From assembly GCF_026008495.1 (NCBI RefSeq), contig NZ_BQUN01000188.1:249676-313675 (forward strand): DNA of 64,000 nucleotides, written 5' to 3'. Shown piece by piece: positions 17,215 to 25,934 of the stretch (position 1 is its first letter; each line of letters starts with the position of its first letter). A program made the translations under genes and the position numbers. The DNA comes from Streptomyces sp. A012304. Lineage in GTDB: Bacteria > Actinomycetota > Actinomycetes > Streptomycetales > Streptomycetaceae. The notes under the pieces are model-generated. The model did no database searches. It had not been told where the DNA came from and saw nothing but the letters and a program-made list of their open reading frames with translations.

Positions 17215-19131
17215 ATGGCCGTGTCCACAACACGTCACGACATTCGCAACGTAGCCATCGTCGCCCACGTCGACCACGGCAAGACGACCATCGTCGACGG
17301 CATGCTGAAGCAGGCCGGTGCCTTCGCCGCCCACCAGCTCGACTCGGTCGACGACCGCATGATGGACTCGAACGACCTGGAGCGTGAGAAGGGCATCACG
17401 ATCCTCGCCAAGAACACCGCGGTGAAGTACCACCCGAAGGACGGCGGGGACCCGATCACCATCAACATCATCGACACCCCCGGCCACGCCGACTTCGGCG
17501 GTGAGGTCGAGCGCGGTCTGTCGATGGTCGACGGCGTGGTGCTGCTCGTGGACGCCTCCGAGGGCCCGCTGCCGCAGACCCGCTTCGTGCTGCGCAAGGC
17601 GCTCCAGCAGCGGCTGCCGATCATCCTGTGCATCAACAAGACGGACCGGCCGGACTCCCGGATCGACGAGGTCGTCAACGAGACCTACGACCTCTTCCTG
17701 GACCTGGACGCGGACGAGGAGCAGATCGAGTTCCCGATCGTCTACGCCTGCGGCCGCGACGGCATCGCGTCCCTGACCAAGCCGGAGGACGGCACGGTCC
17801 CGGCCGACTCCACCAGCCTGGAGCCGTTCTTCTCCACGATCCTGGAGCACATCCCGGCCCCCGTCTACGACGCGGAGGCCCCGCTCCAGGCCCACGTCAC
17901 CAACCTGGACGCCGACAACTTCCTCGGCCGTATCGCGCTGCTCCGCGTCCACCAGGGCGAGCTGAAGAAGGGCCAGACCGTGGCCTGGCTCAAGCGCGAC
18001 GGGTCGGTCTCCAACGTCCGCATCTCCGAGCTGATGATGACCGAGGCGCTCACCCGCAAGCCGGCCGAGAAGGCGGGCCCCGGTGACATCTGCGCCGTCG
18101 CCGGCATCCCCGACATCATGATCGGCGAGACCCTCGCGGACACCGAGAACCCGGTCCCGCTGCCGCTGATCACGGTCGACGAGCCCGCGATCTCGATGAC
18201 CATCGGCACCAACACCTCCCCGCTGGTCGGCCGTGGCGGCAGCGGCAAGGGCGCCGACAACAAGGCGGCCGTGAAGGACCGCAAGGTCACCGCCCGCCAG
18301 GTCAAGGACCGCCTGGACCGCGAGCTGATCGGTAACGTCTCGCTGCGCGTCCTGGAGACCGACCGCCCCGACGCCTGGGAGGTCCAGGGCCGCGGCGAGC
18401 TAGCGCTGGCGATCCTCGTCGAGACCATGCGCCGCGAGGGCTACGAGCTGACCGTCGGCAAGCCCCAGGTCGTCACCAAGGACGTCGACGGCAAGGTCTA
18501 CGAGCCGGTCGAGCGCATGACGATCGACGTGCCCGAGGAGCACATGGGCGCGGTCACGCAGCTCATGGGCGTCCGCAAGGGCCGGATGGACAACATGTCC
18601 AACCACGGCTCCGGCTGGGTGCGCATGGAGTTCGTGGTGCCCTCCCGCGGTCTGATCGGCTTCCGCACCGAGTTCCTGACCCAGACCCGCGGCACCGGCA
18701 TCGCCCACTCCATCCACGAGGGCCACGAGCCCTGGTTCGGCGCCCTCCAGACCCGTAACAACGGCTCCCTGGTGGCCGACCGCTCCGGCGCCGTCACCGC
18801 GTTCGCGATGACGAACCTCCAGGAGCGCGGCGTGCTGTTCGTGGAGCCCGGCACCGAGGTGTACGAGGGCATGATCGTCGGCGAGAACTCCCGCTCCGAC
18901 GACATGGACGTCAACATCACCAAGGAGAAGAAGCTCACCAACATGCGGTCCTCGACGGCCGACGTGGCCGAGTCGATCGTGCCGCCGCGCAAGCTGTCGC
19001 TGGAGCAGTCGCTGGAGTTCTGCCGGGACGACGAGTGCGTCGAGGTGACCCCGGAGGCCGTTCGCATCCGCAAGGTGAACCTGGACGCCCGCGAGCGCGC
19101 CCGCGCCGCGAGCCGCGCCAAGCACGGCTGA
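17215..19131 (+). CDS. typA: ribosome-associated GTPase TypA/BipA
   Basis: A 638-residue translational GTPase of EF-G architecture. G1 AHVDHGKTT, switch EREKGITI, G3 DTPGHADFGGEV and G4 NKTD are all present in the N-terminal G domain; domain II, the EF-G-like III/V domains (PSRGLIGFRTEF) and the TypA-specific C-terminus (LEQSLEFCRDDECVEVTPE) follow. It acts on the ribosome in stress and large-subunit maturation. ATG at 17215 follows gggaga by about 10 bases; GTG at 17221 is an alternative. It is transcribed alone and closed by a strong terminator. Confidence 0.97.
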   Translation: MAVSTTRHDIRNVAIVAHVDHGKTTIVDGMLKQAGAFAAHQLDSVDDRMMDSNDLEREKGITILAKNTAVKYHPKDGGDPITINIIDTPGHADFGGEVERGLSMVDGVVLLVDASEGPLPQTRFVLRKALQQRLPIILCINKTDRPDSRIDEVVNETYDLFLDLDADEEQIEFPIVYACGRDGIASLTKPEDGTVPADSTSLEPFFSTILEHIPAPVYDAEAPLQAHVTNLDADNFLGRIALLRVHQGELKKGQTVAWLKRDGSVSNVRISELMMTEALTRKPAEKAGPGDICAVAGIPDIMIGETLADTENPVPLPLITVDEPAISMTIGTNTSPLVGRGGSGKGADNKAAVKDRKVTARQVKDRLDRELIGNVSLRVLETDRPDAWEVQGRGELALAILVETMRREGYELTVGKPQVVTKDVDGKVYEPVERMTIDVPEEHMGAVTQLMGVRKGRMDNMSNHGSGWVRMEFVVPSRGLIGFRTEFLTQTRGTGIAHSIHEGHEPWFGALQTRNNGSLVADRSGAVTAFAMTNLQERGVLFVEPGTEVYEGMIVGENSRSDDMDVNITKEKKLTNMRSSTADVAESIVPPRKLSLEQSLEFCRDDECVEVTPEAVRIRKVNLDARERARAASRAKHG

Positions 19132-19153
19132 TCCGGGGGCGGTACACAGCATC

Positions 19154-19192
19154 GGGCCCGGGTGCCCCCGTCGTGGGGGTGCCCGGGCCTTT
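19154..19192 (+). terminator. rho-independent-type terminator after typA
   Basis: gcccgggtgccccc (19156-19169) pairs with gggggtgcccgggc (from 19174) around a short gtcgt-type loop, followed by cttt. The stem is about 14 bases, all GC-rich. Confidence 0.85.
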
Positions 19193-19370
19193 CGCGACCC
19201 CTACTCCGGCGCACCACACCCCTCGGTGTCCGTTTCGAGGACGGTGGTCGGCACTGGCGTCCGTCGGCCCGTTCGCCGGGCCCGGCGGCCCGTGCGAGCG
19301 GGCGGGCTCGGGTGTCTGACGGGCGCTCACGCGGCCTGCTGTTCGGCGTCCGGTGGCCCCTCCACGCGGG

Positions 19371-20108
19371 CTACGCCGGTCCCGCCACCGTGATGATCTC
19401 GGCGCTCTCGGGCGTCAACGGGCCCCGCTCCCAGTCGCCGTACTGCTCCGTCACCCTCAGCCCCGCCTCGGACAGGAAGGCGGACAGGGGGCCGGGGGCG
19501 AGGAAGCGGAGGGTCGTGCGGCTGGTCCGGCGGTGGTCCCAGGCGGGGCAGTCGAAGTTCTCGGTGAACGTCACCCGGTCCCCGGCCGGCTCGTCCTCGA
19601 CCTCGTGCCACACCCGTACGGCACGGCCGTCGGCGTCGGTGACCTCGCGGCCCCGGTCCGGGGTCCAGGTCTCCCAGGCGCGGACGGCAGGGTTGCGCGT
19701 CTCGAAGACGAACCGTCCGCCCTCGGCGAGCGCCGCGCGGATCGCCCGCAGGGCGGTGCGCAGCTCCTCGTCGCCGAGCAGCACCTGGAAGGCGTGCCCC
19801 GTCATGACGACCAGGTCGAAATCCCCCTGCCACCGGTGGGTGCGCAGATCGCCCAGCAGCCACTGGACGCCGGCTGCGCGGCGGCGGGCCTGGACGAGCA
19901 TCGCGGCCGCCGGGTCCAGGCCCACGAGCCGCCCGGGGTGCCCTTCGTCGGCCGCGCGGGCGAGGAGCCGGCCGGTGCCGCAGCCGACGTCCAGGACGGC
20001 GTCGGCGGACCTCACCAGGTCCAGGTAGAAGTCGTCGTCCGGCCCCCACGGGTGGATGCCGTCGTACAGCGCGGCGAGCGTGAGGTCGGCGAACGAGTGA
20101 TCGGCCAC
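19371..20108 (-). CDS. class I SAM-dependent methyltransferase
   Basis: A 245-residue Rossmann methyltransferase: motif I VLDVGCGTGRLLARAA (about residues 38-53), motif II GLDPAAAML, motif III LLGDLRTH, motif post-I DLVVMTGHAFQVLL. The C-terminal half forms a beta domain seen in Methyltransf_25-type enzymes. It transfers a methyl group from SAM to an unidentified small molecule. ATG at 20108. It diverges from the DinB gene over a 100-base gap holding both promoters. Confidence 0.88.
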   Translation of the reverse strand: MADHSFADLTLAALYDGIHPWGPDDDFYLDLVRSADAVLDVGCGTGRLLARAADEGHPGRLVGLDPAAAMLVQARRRAAGVQWLLGDLRTHRWQGDFDLVVMTGHAFQVLLGDEELRTALRAIRAALAEGGRFVFETRNPAVRAWETWTPDRGREVTDADGRAVRVWHEVEDEPAGDRVTFTENFDCPAWDHRRTSRTTLRFLAPGPLSAFLSEAGLRVTEQYGDWERGPLTPESAEIITVAGPA

Positions 20109-20208
20109 CGCGGCAGTCTGTCATATGCGTGTGGGCCGCAGGAGAAGATCGGCGGCATATTCGATTTTCGGTCGACAACCGCGTCACGCGCCGTACATGC
20201 TCCTCACG

Positions 20209-20721
20209 ATGACGAAGACCAGAATCGACGACCTGCCCTCCGCGTGGGACGAGCGCGCCCAGCTCACCACCTTCCTCGACTACACACGCGACACGGTCCG
20301 TGTGAAATGCGAGGGCCTCTCCGACGCCGACGCCCGCCGGGCACCGCTGCCGAGCTCGCCGCTGATGACCATGAGCGGGCTGATCAACCACCTGCGCTGG
20401 GTGGAGTACTACTGGTTCCAGGTGGTGTTCCTCGGCGAGGAGGACGAGGGCCCCTGGACGGACGAGGACCCCGACCGGGAGATGCGCATCGCGGTCGACT
20501 TCCCGCTCGCCCAGCTCCTCGACGAGTACGCCGAACAGGCCGACCGCTACCGCAAGCTGGTCGCCGCCCACGACCTCGACACCAAGGCCGTCGGCCAGAT
20601 CCGGAACGGGGTCACCATCGACCTCCGCTGGATCCTCCTGCACCTCACCGAGGAGACCGCCCGCCACAACGGCCACCTCGACATCCTCCGCGAACTCCTC
20701 GACGGCCGGACGGGCGTCTGA
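20209..20721 (+). CDS. DinB/DUF664 family protein (possible mycothiol-dependent enzyme)
   Basis: A 170-residue four-helix DinB-fold protein. The three metal-binding histidines of the family can be placed in INHLRWVEYYW and LLHLTEETARHNGHLD. DUF664 members include mycothiol-dependent transferases or isomerases of actinobacteria; which reaction applies here is not visible. ATG at 20209 is used because the conserved TRIDDLPSAWDERA follows; an ATG at 20197 is also in frame, and neither has a clear ribosome site. It is followed by a terminator shared with the convergent transporter operon. Confidence 0.85.
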   Translation: MTKTRIDDLPSAWDERAQLTTFLDYTRDTVRVKCEGLSDADARRAPLPSSPLMTMSGLINHLRWVEYYWFQVVFLGEEDEGPWTDEDPDREMRIAVDFPLAQLLDEYAEQADRYRKLVAAHDLDTKAVGQIRNGVTIDLRWILLHLTEETARHNGHLDILRELLDGRTGV

Positions 20722-20759
20722 CGGGCGCGGGCCGCCGCCGTCCAGGTGCCGGGACATGA

Positions 20760-20793
20760 GTGAAGGCCCGCGCCGGGTGGCACGGGCCTTCAC
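20760..20793. terminator. bidirectional terminator between DinB gene and bldK-type operon
   Basis: gtgaaggcccg (20760-20770) pairs perfectly with cgggccttcac (20783-20793) over a 12-base loop, with tt on the right and aa-poor flanks on the left. It sits between convergent stops at 20721 and 20807. Confidence 0.8.
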
Positions 20794-20806
20794 TTCGTCG
20801 GGGATG

Positions 20807-21859
20807 TCAGGCCGCCGCCTCGGGGTCCTTGGACAGACGCGGGGCCGGAACCGCGTCCGCCGTCTCGGGGTAGTGGCAGGCCGTGAGGTGCCCGGGCCGG
20901 TTGCCCTCGACCCGGACCAGCGGCGGAGCCTCGCTCGCGCACTTGTCCGTCGCCTTCCAGCAGCGCGTACGGAAACGGCAGCCCGACGGCGGGTTGATCG
21001 GGGAGGGCACGTCACCGGTCAGGCGGATGCGCTCACGGGCCGGGGCGCCCTCGTCCTCGACGGATGCCTCGGGCACGGCGGACAGCAGCGCCCGGGTGTA
21101 CGGGTGACGCGGGTTGCCGTAGAGGTCGTCGCGGTCGGCGATCTCCACGATCTTGCCGAGGTACATGACCGCCACACGCTGCGAGAAGTGCCGTACGACG
21201 GCGAGGTCGTGGGCGATGAAGACGAACGCGATGCCGAGGTCCTTCTGCACCTGCTGGAGCAGGTTGACGACCTGCGCCTGGATCGACACGTCGAGCGCCG
21301 ACACCGGCTCGTCGGCCACGATCAGCTTCGGCTCCAGCGCCAACGCCCGTGCCACGCCGATGCGCTGGCGCTGACCGCCGGAGAACTCGTGCGGGAAGCG
21401 GTTGTAGTGCTCGGGGTTGAGACCGACGATCTCCAGCAGCTCCCGCACGCGCTTCTCGCGCCCGCCGGCCGGGTTGATGTCGTTGATCTCCATCGGCCCG
21501 GAGATGATCTTTCCGACGGTCTGCCGCGGGTTCAGCGAGGCGTACGGGTCCTGGAAGATCATCTGGATCTCGGACCGGATCGGCGCCAGCTGCTTGCGGT
21601 TGGCGTGGGTGATGTCCTTCCCCTGGTACGAGATCGTCCCGCCCGACGGCTCCAGCAGCCGCGTGATCAGCCGGCCGGTCGTCGACTTGCCACAGCCGGA
21701 CTCGCCGACCAGGCCCAGGCTCTCGCCCTCGTTGACCTGGAAGTCCAGCCCGTCGACCGCCTGCACGGCACCGACCGTGCGCCGGATCGGGAAGCCGCCC
21801 TTGATCGGGAAGTGCTTGGTGAGCCCGGAGACGTCCAGGAGGGGAGTGGTGCTGCTCAT
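20807..21859 (-). CDS. bldKE: peptide ABC transporter ATP-binding protein (OppF/DppF type; bldKE position)
   Basis: A 350-residue ABC ATPase: Walker A GESGCGKST, Q-loop MIFQDPYASLNP, signature FSGGQRQR, Walker B LIVADEPVSALD, H-loop FIAHDLAVV, and the Opp-specific C-terminal domain with Cys-rich RTRCWKATDKC...TACHYPE. It energises peptide import. It is the last gene of a five-gene minus-strand operon in the order permease, binding protein, permease, ATPase, ATPase, which is the order of the S. coelicolor bldK locus needed for aerial growth. The symbol is given on gene order, not on alignment. Confidence 0.88.
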   Translation of the reverse strand: MSSTTPLLDVSGLTKHFPIKGGFPIRRTVGAVQAVDGLDFQVNEGESLGLVGESGCGKSTTGRLITRLLEPSGGTISYQGKDITHANRKQLAPIRSEIQMIFQDPYASLNPRQTVGKIISGPMEINDINPAGGREKRVRELLEIVGLNPEHYNRFPHEFSGGQRQRIGVARALALEPKLIVADEPVSALDVSIQAQVVNLLQQVQKDLGIAFVFIAHDLAVVRHFSQRVAVMYLGKIVEIADRDDLYGNPRHPYTRALLSAVPEASVEDEGAPARERIRLTGDVPSPINPPSGCRFRTRCWKATDKCASEAPPLVRVEGNRPGHLTACHYPETADAVPAPRLSKDPEAAA

Positions 21860-21885
21860 GGTGGTGAAATCCCGTCTCTTGTACG

Positions 21886-22923
21886 TCAGTTGGCCGAGCT
21901 GCCGGCGAGGTCGCCGAAGAACTCGCGGCGCTGGTCGGCGGTCAGGTGGCAGGCGGATCCGCGTCCGTCCACGATCTCCAGGAGCGGCCGCTCCGAGGAG
22001 CACAGGCCCCCCTCGACCCTCTCGGCGAAGGCGCAGCGCGGGTGGAAGCGGCAGCCCGACGGCGGGTTCAGCAGCGAGGGCGGCGAACCGGGGATCGGGG
22101 TGAGCGGCACGTCCACCGGGTGGTCCAGGCTCGGCATCGAGCCCAGCAGACCCCAGGTGTAGGGGTGCTGCGGGTCGCGCAGTACCTCCTTCTTCGTGCC
22201 GCGCTCCACGCACCGGCCGCCGTACATCACCAGCACGTCGTCGGCGATGTCCGCGATCACGCCCAGGTCGTGCGTGATGAAGATGATCGAGGTGCCGAAC
22301 TCACGCTGGAGGTCCTTGAGCAGGTCCATGATCTGCGCCTGCACGGTCACGTCCAGGGCCGTGGTCGGCTCGTCGGCGATCAGCAGCTCCGGGTCGCACA
22401 CCAGCGCCATCGCGATCATCGCGCGCTGGCGCATACCGCCGGAGAACTGGTGCGGGTAGTCGTCCACCCGCACGTCCGGCTGCGGGATGCCGACGCGGGT
22501 CAGCATCTCGATGGCACGCGCCCGGGCGTCCTTCTTGGAGCAACCCGTGTGCTTGCGGTACGTCTCCGCGATCTGCGCGCCCACCGTGTGGTACGGCGAC
22601 AGGGAGGTCAGCGCGTCCTGGAAGATCATCGCCATCTTGTTGCCGCGCAGCTTCTCCAGGGTCTTCTCCGGAGCGCCGTTCAGCTCCTCGCCGTCGAGGA
22701 CGATGGAGCCCTCGACGGTGGTGCTGTCCGGGTTGTGCAGGCCGAGGATGGTCAGGTTGGTGACCGACTTGCCGGATCCCGACTCACCGACGATGCCCAG
22801 CGTCTTGCCGCGTTCGACGTCGAAGGAGAGACCGTCGACGGCCTTGACGACGCCGTCCTCGGTCGAGAAGTGCACCTTCAGGTCCTTGATGGACAGGAAG
22901 GGCTGCTGATCGGTGCTCGTCAC
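21886..22923 (-). CDS. bldKD: peptide ABC transporter ATP-binding protein (OppD/DppD type; bldKD position)
   Basis: A 345-residue ATPase with Walker A GESGSGKSV, MIFQDALTSLSP, signature FSGGMRQR, Walker B LLIADEPTTALD, and H-loop ITHDLGV. The oligopeptide C-terminal extension has PPSGCRFHPRC...CHLTADQ. The Met/Ala-rich signature FSGGMRQRAMIAMAL is typical of the D-type partner that pairs with an F-type ATPase. GTG at 22923 is chosen because ggag lies 8 bases upstream. It is 26 bases upstream of the F-type gene. Confidence 0.9.
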   Translation of the reverse strand: MTSTDQQPFLSIKDLKVHFSTEDGVVKAVDGLSFDVERGKTLGIVGESGSGKSVTNLTILGLHNPDSTTVEGSIVLDGEELNGAPEKTLEKLRGNKMAMIFQDALTSLSPYHTVGAQIAETYRKHTGCSKKDARARAIEMLTRVGIPQPDVRVDDYPHQFSGGMRQRAMIAMALVCDPELLIADEPTTALDVTVQAQIMDLLKDLQREFGTSIIFITHDLGVIADIADDVLVMYGGRCVERGTKKEVLRDPQHPYTWGLLGSMPSLDHPVDVPLTPIPGSPPSLLNPPSGCRFHPRCAFAERVEGGLCSSERPLLEIVDGRGSACHLTADQRREFFGDLAGSSAN

Positions 22924-22979
22924 GGGGACGCTCCAGAGGGGGGGTGATGCGAGGGGGTGCTGGCGGGGGCGGGCGGGGG

Positions 22980-23960
22980 TCAGGCGAGCCGGATACGCGG
23001 GTCGATCAGCGCGTAGCAGGCGTCCACGACGATGTTGGCGACCACCACGAAGGACGCGGTGAGGACCATGACACCGAGCAGCATGGGCAGGTCGTTGGTG
23101 GACACCGACTTCACGGCGAGCATGCCGATGCCCTGGATGCTGAAGGTCTTCTCGGTGATCATGGCGCCGCCGAGGAGGACGCCGAGGTCGATGCCGAAGA
23201 TGGTGACGATCGGACCCATCGCGCCACGCCAGGCGAAGCGGAAGAAGACGTTGCGGCGGGTGAGGCCCTTGGCCCGGGCCGTGCGCACGTAGTCCTCGTT
23301 GAGCTGCTCGACCATCTGGGAGCGGGTCATACGGGTGTAGTTCGCGGTGAAGATCAGTGCGAGCACCAGCCAGGGCAGCAGCAGCCCGCCGAACCAGGCG
23401 CCGGGGTCCTCGGTGAACGGGGTGTAGGACGGCTGGTCCATGATCTGCCACTGGTAGACGAAGAAGAACATCGCCAGCGTGCCGACGAAGTAGATCTGCA
23501 TCGAGGAGGCGACCAGCGAGGCGCTGCTGGCGATCTTGTCGAGGGCCTTGCCCTGCTTCAGGGCGGCGAGCATGCCCATACCGACACCGAAGACGACGAA
23601 GACCACGGAGGCGCCGAGGGTCAGCGAGAAGGTCGTCGGGAAGCGGTCGAGGACCGTGGCGAGGACGGGCTCGCGGTTGACGAACGAGTAGCCGAGGCAG
23701 GGCGCGTCGCAGTTGCCGAAGCCCGGGTAGTCACGGCCCACGAAGATCCCCGCCAGCCAGTGCCAGTACTGCACCGGCAGCGGATCCGAGATCCCCATGT
23801 TGTGGCGGATCACCTCGAGCGTCTCCGGCGTGCAGAGCTTGCCGCAGGCGATCCGTGCGGGGTCGCGCGGCACCGCGTAGAAGAGCATGAACGTGACCGC
23901 GCTGATGATCAGCAGCGTGATCACGGCGCCGAGGAGGCGGCGGGCGAGGAAGCGAAGCAT
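22980..23960 (-). CDS. bldKC: peptide ABC transporter permease (OppB/DppB type; bldKC position)
   Basis: A 326-residue inner-membrane permease with six or seven helices. The N-terminus MLRFLARRLLGAVITLL and the EAA-loop region (DYVRTARAKGLTRRNVFFR) are diagnostic of the DppB family; the C-terminus ends VDACYALIDPRIRLA as usual. A Cys-rich periplasmic loop (IACGKLC, FGNCDAPC) is notable and resembles other actinobacterial OppB proteins. It pairs with the C-type permease at 25935. Confidence 0.92.
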   Translation of the reverse strand: MLRFLARRLLGAVITLLIISAVTFMLFYAVPRDPARIACGKLCTPETLEVIRHNMGISDPLPVQYWHWLAGIFVGRDYPGFGNCDAPCLGYSFVNREPVLATVLDRFPTTFSLTLGASVVFVVFGVGMGMLAALKQGKALDKIASSASLVASSMQIYFVGTLAMFFFVYQWQIMDQPSYTPFTEDPGAWFGGLLLPWLVLALIFTANYTRMTRSQMVEQLNEDYVRTARAKGLTRRNVFFRFAWRGAMGPIVTIFGIDLGVLLGGAMITEKTFSIQGIGMLAVKSVSTNDLPMLLGVMVLTASFVVVANIVVDACYALIDPRIRLA

Positions 23961-24044
23961 GGGGGAGTGGCTTTCCTGGGAGGGCCGTCGTGCGGAACGG
24001 GCCGGGCCGGGGTGACCGGAGGCCCGGAGGACGAGAGCCGAGGA

Positions 24045-24069
24045 TGGGGGCGGCCGGCAGCCGCCCCCA
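24045..24069 (-). terminator. intra-operon hairpin after the binding-protein gene
   Basis: tgggggcggc (24045-24054) pairs perfectly with gccgccccca (24060-24069) over a five-base loop. On the minus strand it follows the binding-protein stop (24085) and precedes the OppB-type gene. Such hairpins often attenuate transcription or protect the upstream mRNA, giving more binding protein than permease. Confidence 0.7.
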
Positions 24070-24084
24070 CCGCTCAGGGATGGA

Positions 24085-25851
24085 TCAGGCCTTGACGTAC
24101 ATCTTGTAGAGCATGCAGCCGTCGAAGTTCGGGTCCATCTTGACGTTGCCGAGCTTGGAGCCGTGCATGTAGATGCGCTTCATGTACACGTCGGGGATGA
24201 AGGCGCCGGTCTCCGTGACCTGCTTGTCCAGGGCGGCCCACATCTCGTTGGCCTTGTTCTGGTCGACCTCGGCGGTGGCGGCCGCGATCGCCGCGTCGAC
24301 CGCCGGGTCCTTCAGGTGCGAGTAGTTCTGGCCCTGGTCGACGACGTTCTTGCTGTGGAACAGCGGGTCGAAGACGGAGTAACCGGTCGGCCAGTCGGAG
24401 GACCAGCCACCCCAGTACACGTCGAAGCCGTTGTCCAGCTTGCCGACCTGGTCGTACCAGGTGGTGGAGTCGACACCCTTGGTGACGACCTCGAAGCCGG
24501 CCGCCTTGAGGGCGTTCTCCACGACGACCTTGATCTTCGCCTGGGTCTCGTCCTGCTGGTACGCGTAGACGATCTTGGCACCGGTCTTGCCGGCCTTCTC
24601 CAGGATCTTCTTCGCCGCCGCCGGGTCGCCCGCCGGGTTCTTCAGCTTGCCCCAGACGTCCTGCGACTTGTAGCCGGCGACGAGCGGGCTCATGATGCCG
24701 GTCGCGTAGTCACCGCGGTGGGTGCCACCCATCAGCTGACGGATCGCGGCGGTCGGCCAGGCCTTGATCAGCGCCTCGCGGACGGCCTTGTCGGTGACGC
24801 GGGAGGTGTTGATCCAGTAGACGCTCACACCGTTGCCGAGGGCCTCGAAGACGCGGTCCTTCGCCTCGGTGGTGGCCTTCTGGATGCGCTCCTGCGGGAT
24901 GGTGCGCCACGAGACGGCGAACTGGTCGTTGCCGGCGTCGGCGAGCAGACGGTCGATCGCGGTCAGCTGCTCGATGCCGAACGTGAAGTCGAACTCGTCC
25001 GGGTAGGCGTTGCGGATCGAGTCGGTGTTCGGGTCCCAGTGCGGGTTGCGGACCAGGACCATCGACTTGTCGGTGACGTGGCTCTTGATCATGTACGGGC
25101 CGTTGGACACCGGCTTCTTGTCGTAGTTCTGCTTGGTGTCCTTCTTCACCGGGGTCGGCGCGTAGGAGTGCATCGCGACGACGTAGTTGAAGTCGGGGCG
25201 CGCCTCGGACAGGCGGAAGGTGATGGTCTTGCCGCTGGTCTCGATCGACTTCAGGTGCTTGCCGGTGTAGGGGCCCGGGTAGCTCTTGCGGTACTCGGCG
25301 CTGCCGGTCAGCCACTGCTGGACGTAGTTGGCGCCCTCGGTGACGAAGTTGGCGAAGCCGCGCTCGAAGCCGTGGCGGACGTCCTCGACGGTGACGTCGG
25401 TGCCGTCCTCCCACTTGACGCCGTCCTTCAAGGTGAAGGACCAGGTCTTGCCGCCGTCCTTCATGGTGCCCGTGTCGGTGGCGAGGTCGCCGACCAGGGT
25501 CATGGAGCCGTCGTCGGCGACCTTGTAGCCGGTCAGGGTGCGGGAGATGACGACCGAGGCCAGCGAGTTCCAGGCGTAGTAGATGCGCTGCGGGTCGAGG
25601 TGCGAGAAGTCGTCGTCGTTCAGCAGGTAGACCTTGCCGCCCTTCTTGGCGCCGGAGACCTCCGGAGCCGGGCCCTTCGAGTCCTCCGCGGTGCCGATCT
25701 TGACCGTCGTGGCGTTGGCCTTGGCGGCATCCTGCTTGCCGCCGGTGCCGGTGTTCTTGGTCGAGTCACCGCTGCTGCACGCGGTCAGCACGGAGCCCGA
25801 CGCGGCGGCGACGCCGGTGGCTATCAGGAAGTTTCTGCGCGAAAAGGACAT
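24085..25851 (-). CDS. bldKB: peptide-binding lipoprotein with Tat-type signal (bldKB position)
   Basis: A 588-residue SBP_bac_5 protein. The signal peptide has a perfect twin-arginine motif SRRNFL (residues 4-9) and a lipobox LTAC (Cys 24), so it is probably exported folded by Tat and lipidated. The core shows KGGKVYLLNDDDFSHLDPQ, VKWEDGTDVTVEDVRHGFER split, PVSNGPYMIK, NPHWDP, and DVYWGGWSSDWPTGYSV. It captures extracellular peptides for the adjacent permeases. ATG at 25851 selected because the Tat motif starts three residues later; the frame is open for 18 more codons. Confidence 0.92.
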   Translation of the reverse strand: MSFSRRNFLIATGVAAASGSVLTACSSGDSTKNTGTGGKQDAAKANATTVKIGTAEDSKGPAPEVSGAKKGGKVYLLNDDDFSHLDPQRIYYAWNSLASVVISRTLTGYKVADDGSMTLVGDLATDTGTMKDGGKTWSFTLKDGVKWEDGTDVTVEDVRHGFERGFANFVTEGANYVQQWLTGSAEYRKSYPGPYTGKHLKSIETSGKTITFRLSEARPDFNYVVAMHSYAPTPVKKDTKQNYDKKPVSNGPYMIKSHVTDKSMVLVRNPHWDPNTDSIRNAYPDEFDFTFGIEQLTAIDRLLADAGNDQFAVSWRTIPQERIQKATTEAKDRVFEALGNGVSVYWINTSRVTDKAVREALIKAWPTAAIRQLMGGTHRGDYATGIMSPLVAGYKSQDVWGKLKNPAGDPAAAKKILEKAGKTGAKIVYAYQQDETQAKIKVVVENALKAAGFEVVTKGVDSTTWYDQVGKLDNGFDVYWGGWSSDWPTGYSVFDPLFHSKNVVDQGQNYSHLKDPAVDAAIAAATAEVDQNKANEMWAALDKQVTETGAFIPDVYMKRIYMHGSKLGNVKMDPNFDGCMLYKMYVKA

Positions 25852-25934
25852 CGCATCCTGCCTTGGAGTGAGTTGATGAGAGAGGAGGATCCGGCACCCC
25901 GGCACCTTTGCCGTGGTCCTGAAAAGGGCCGGAG

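Noticed and set aside
14914..17952. A 1012-codon minus-strand frame
   Set aside because: Antisense to the lipoprotein and typA, Gln/Arg/Val-rich with no recognisable domain.
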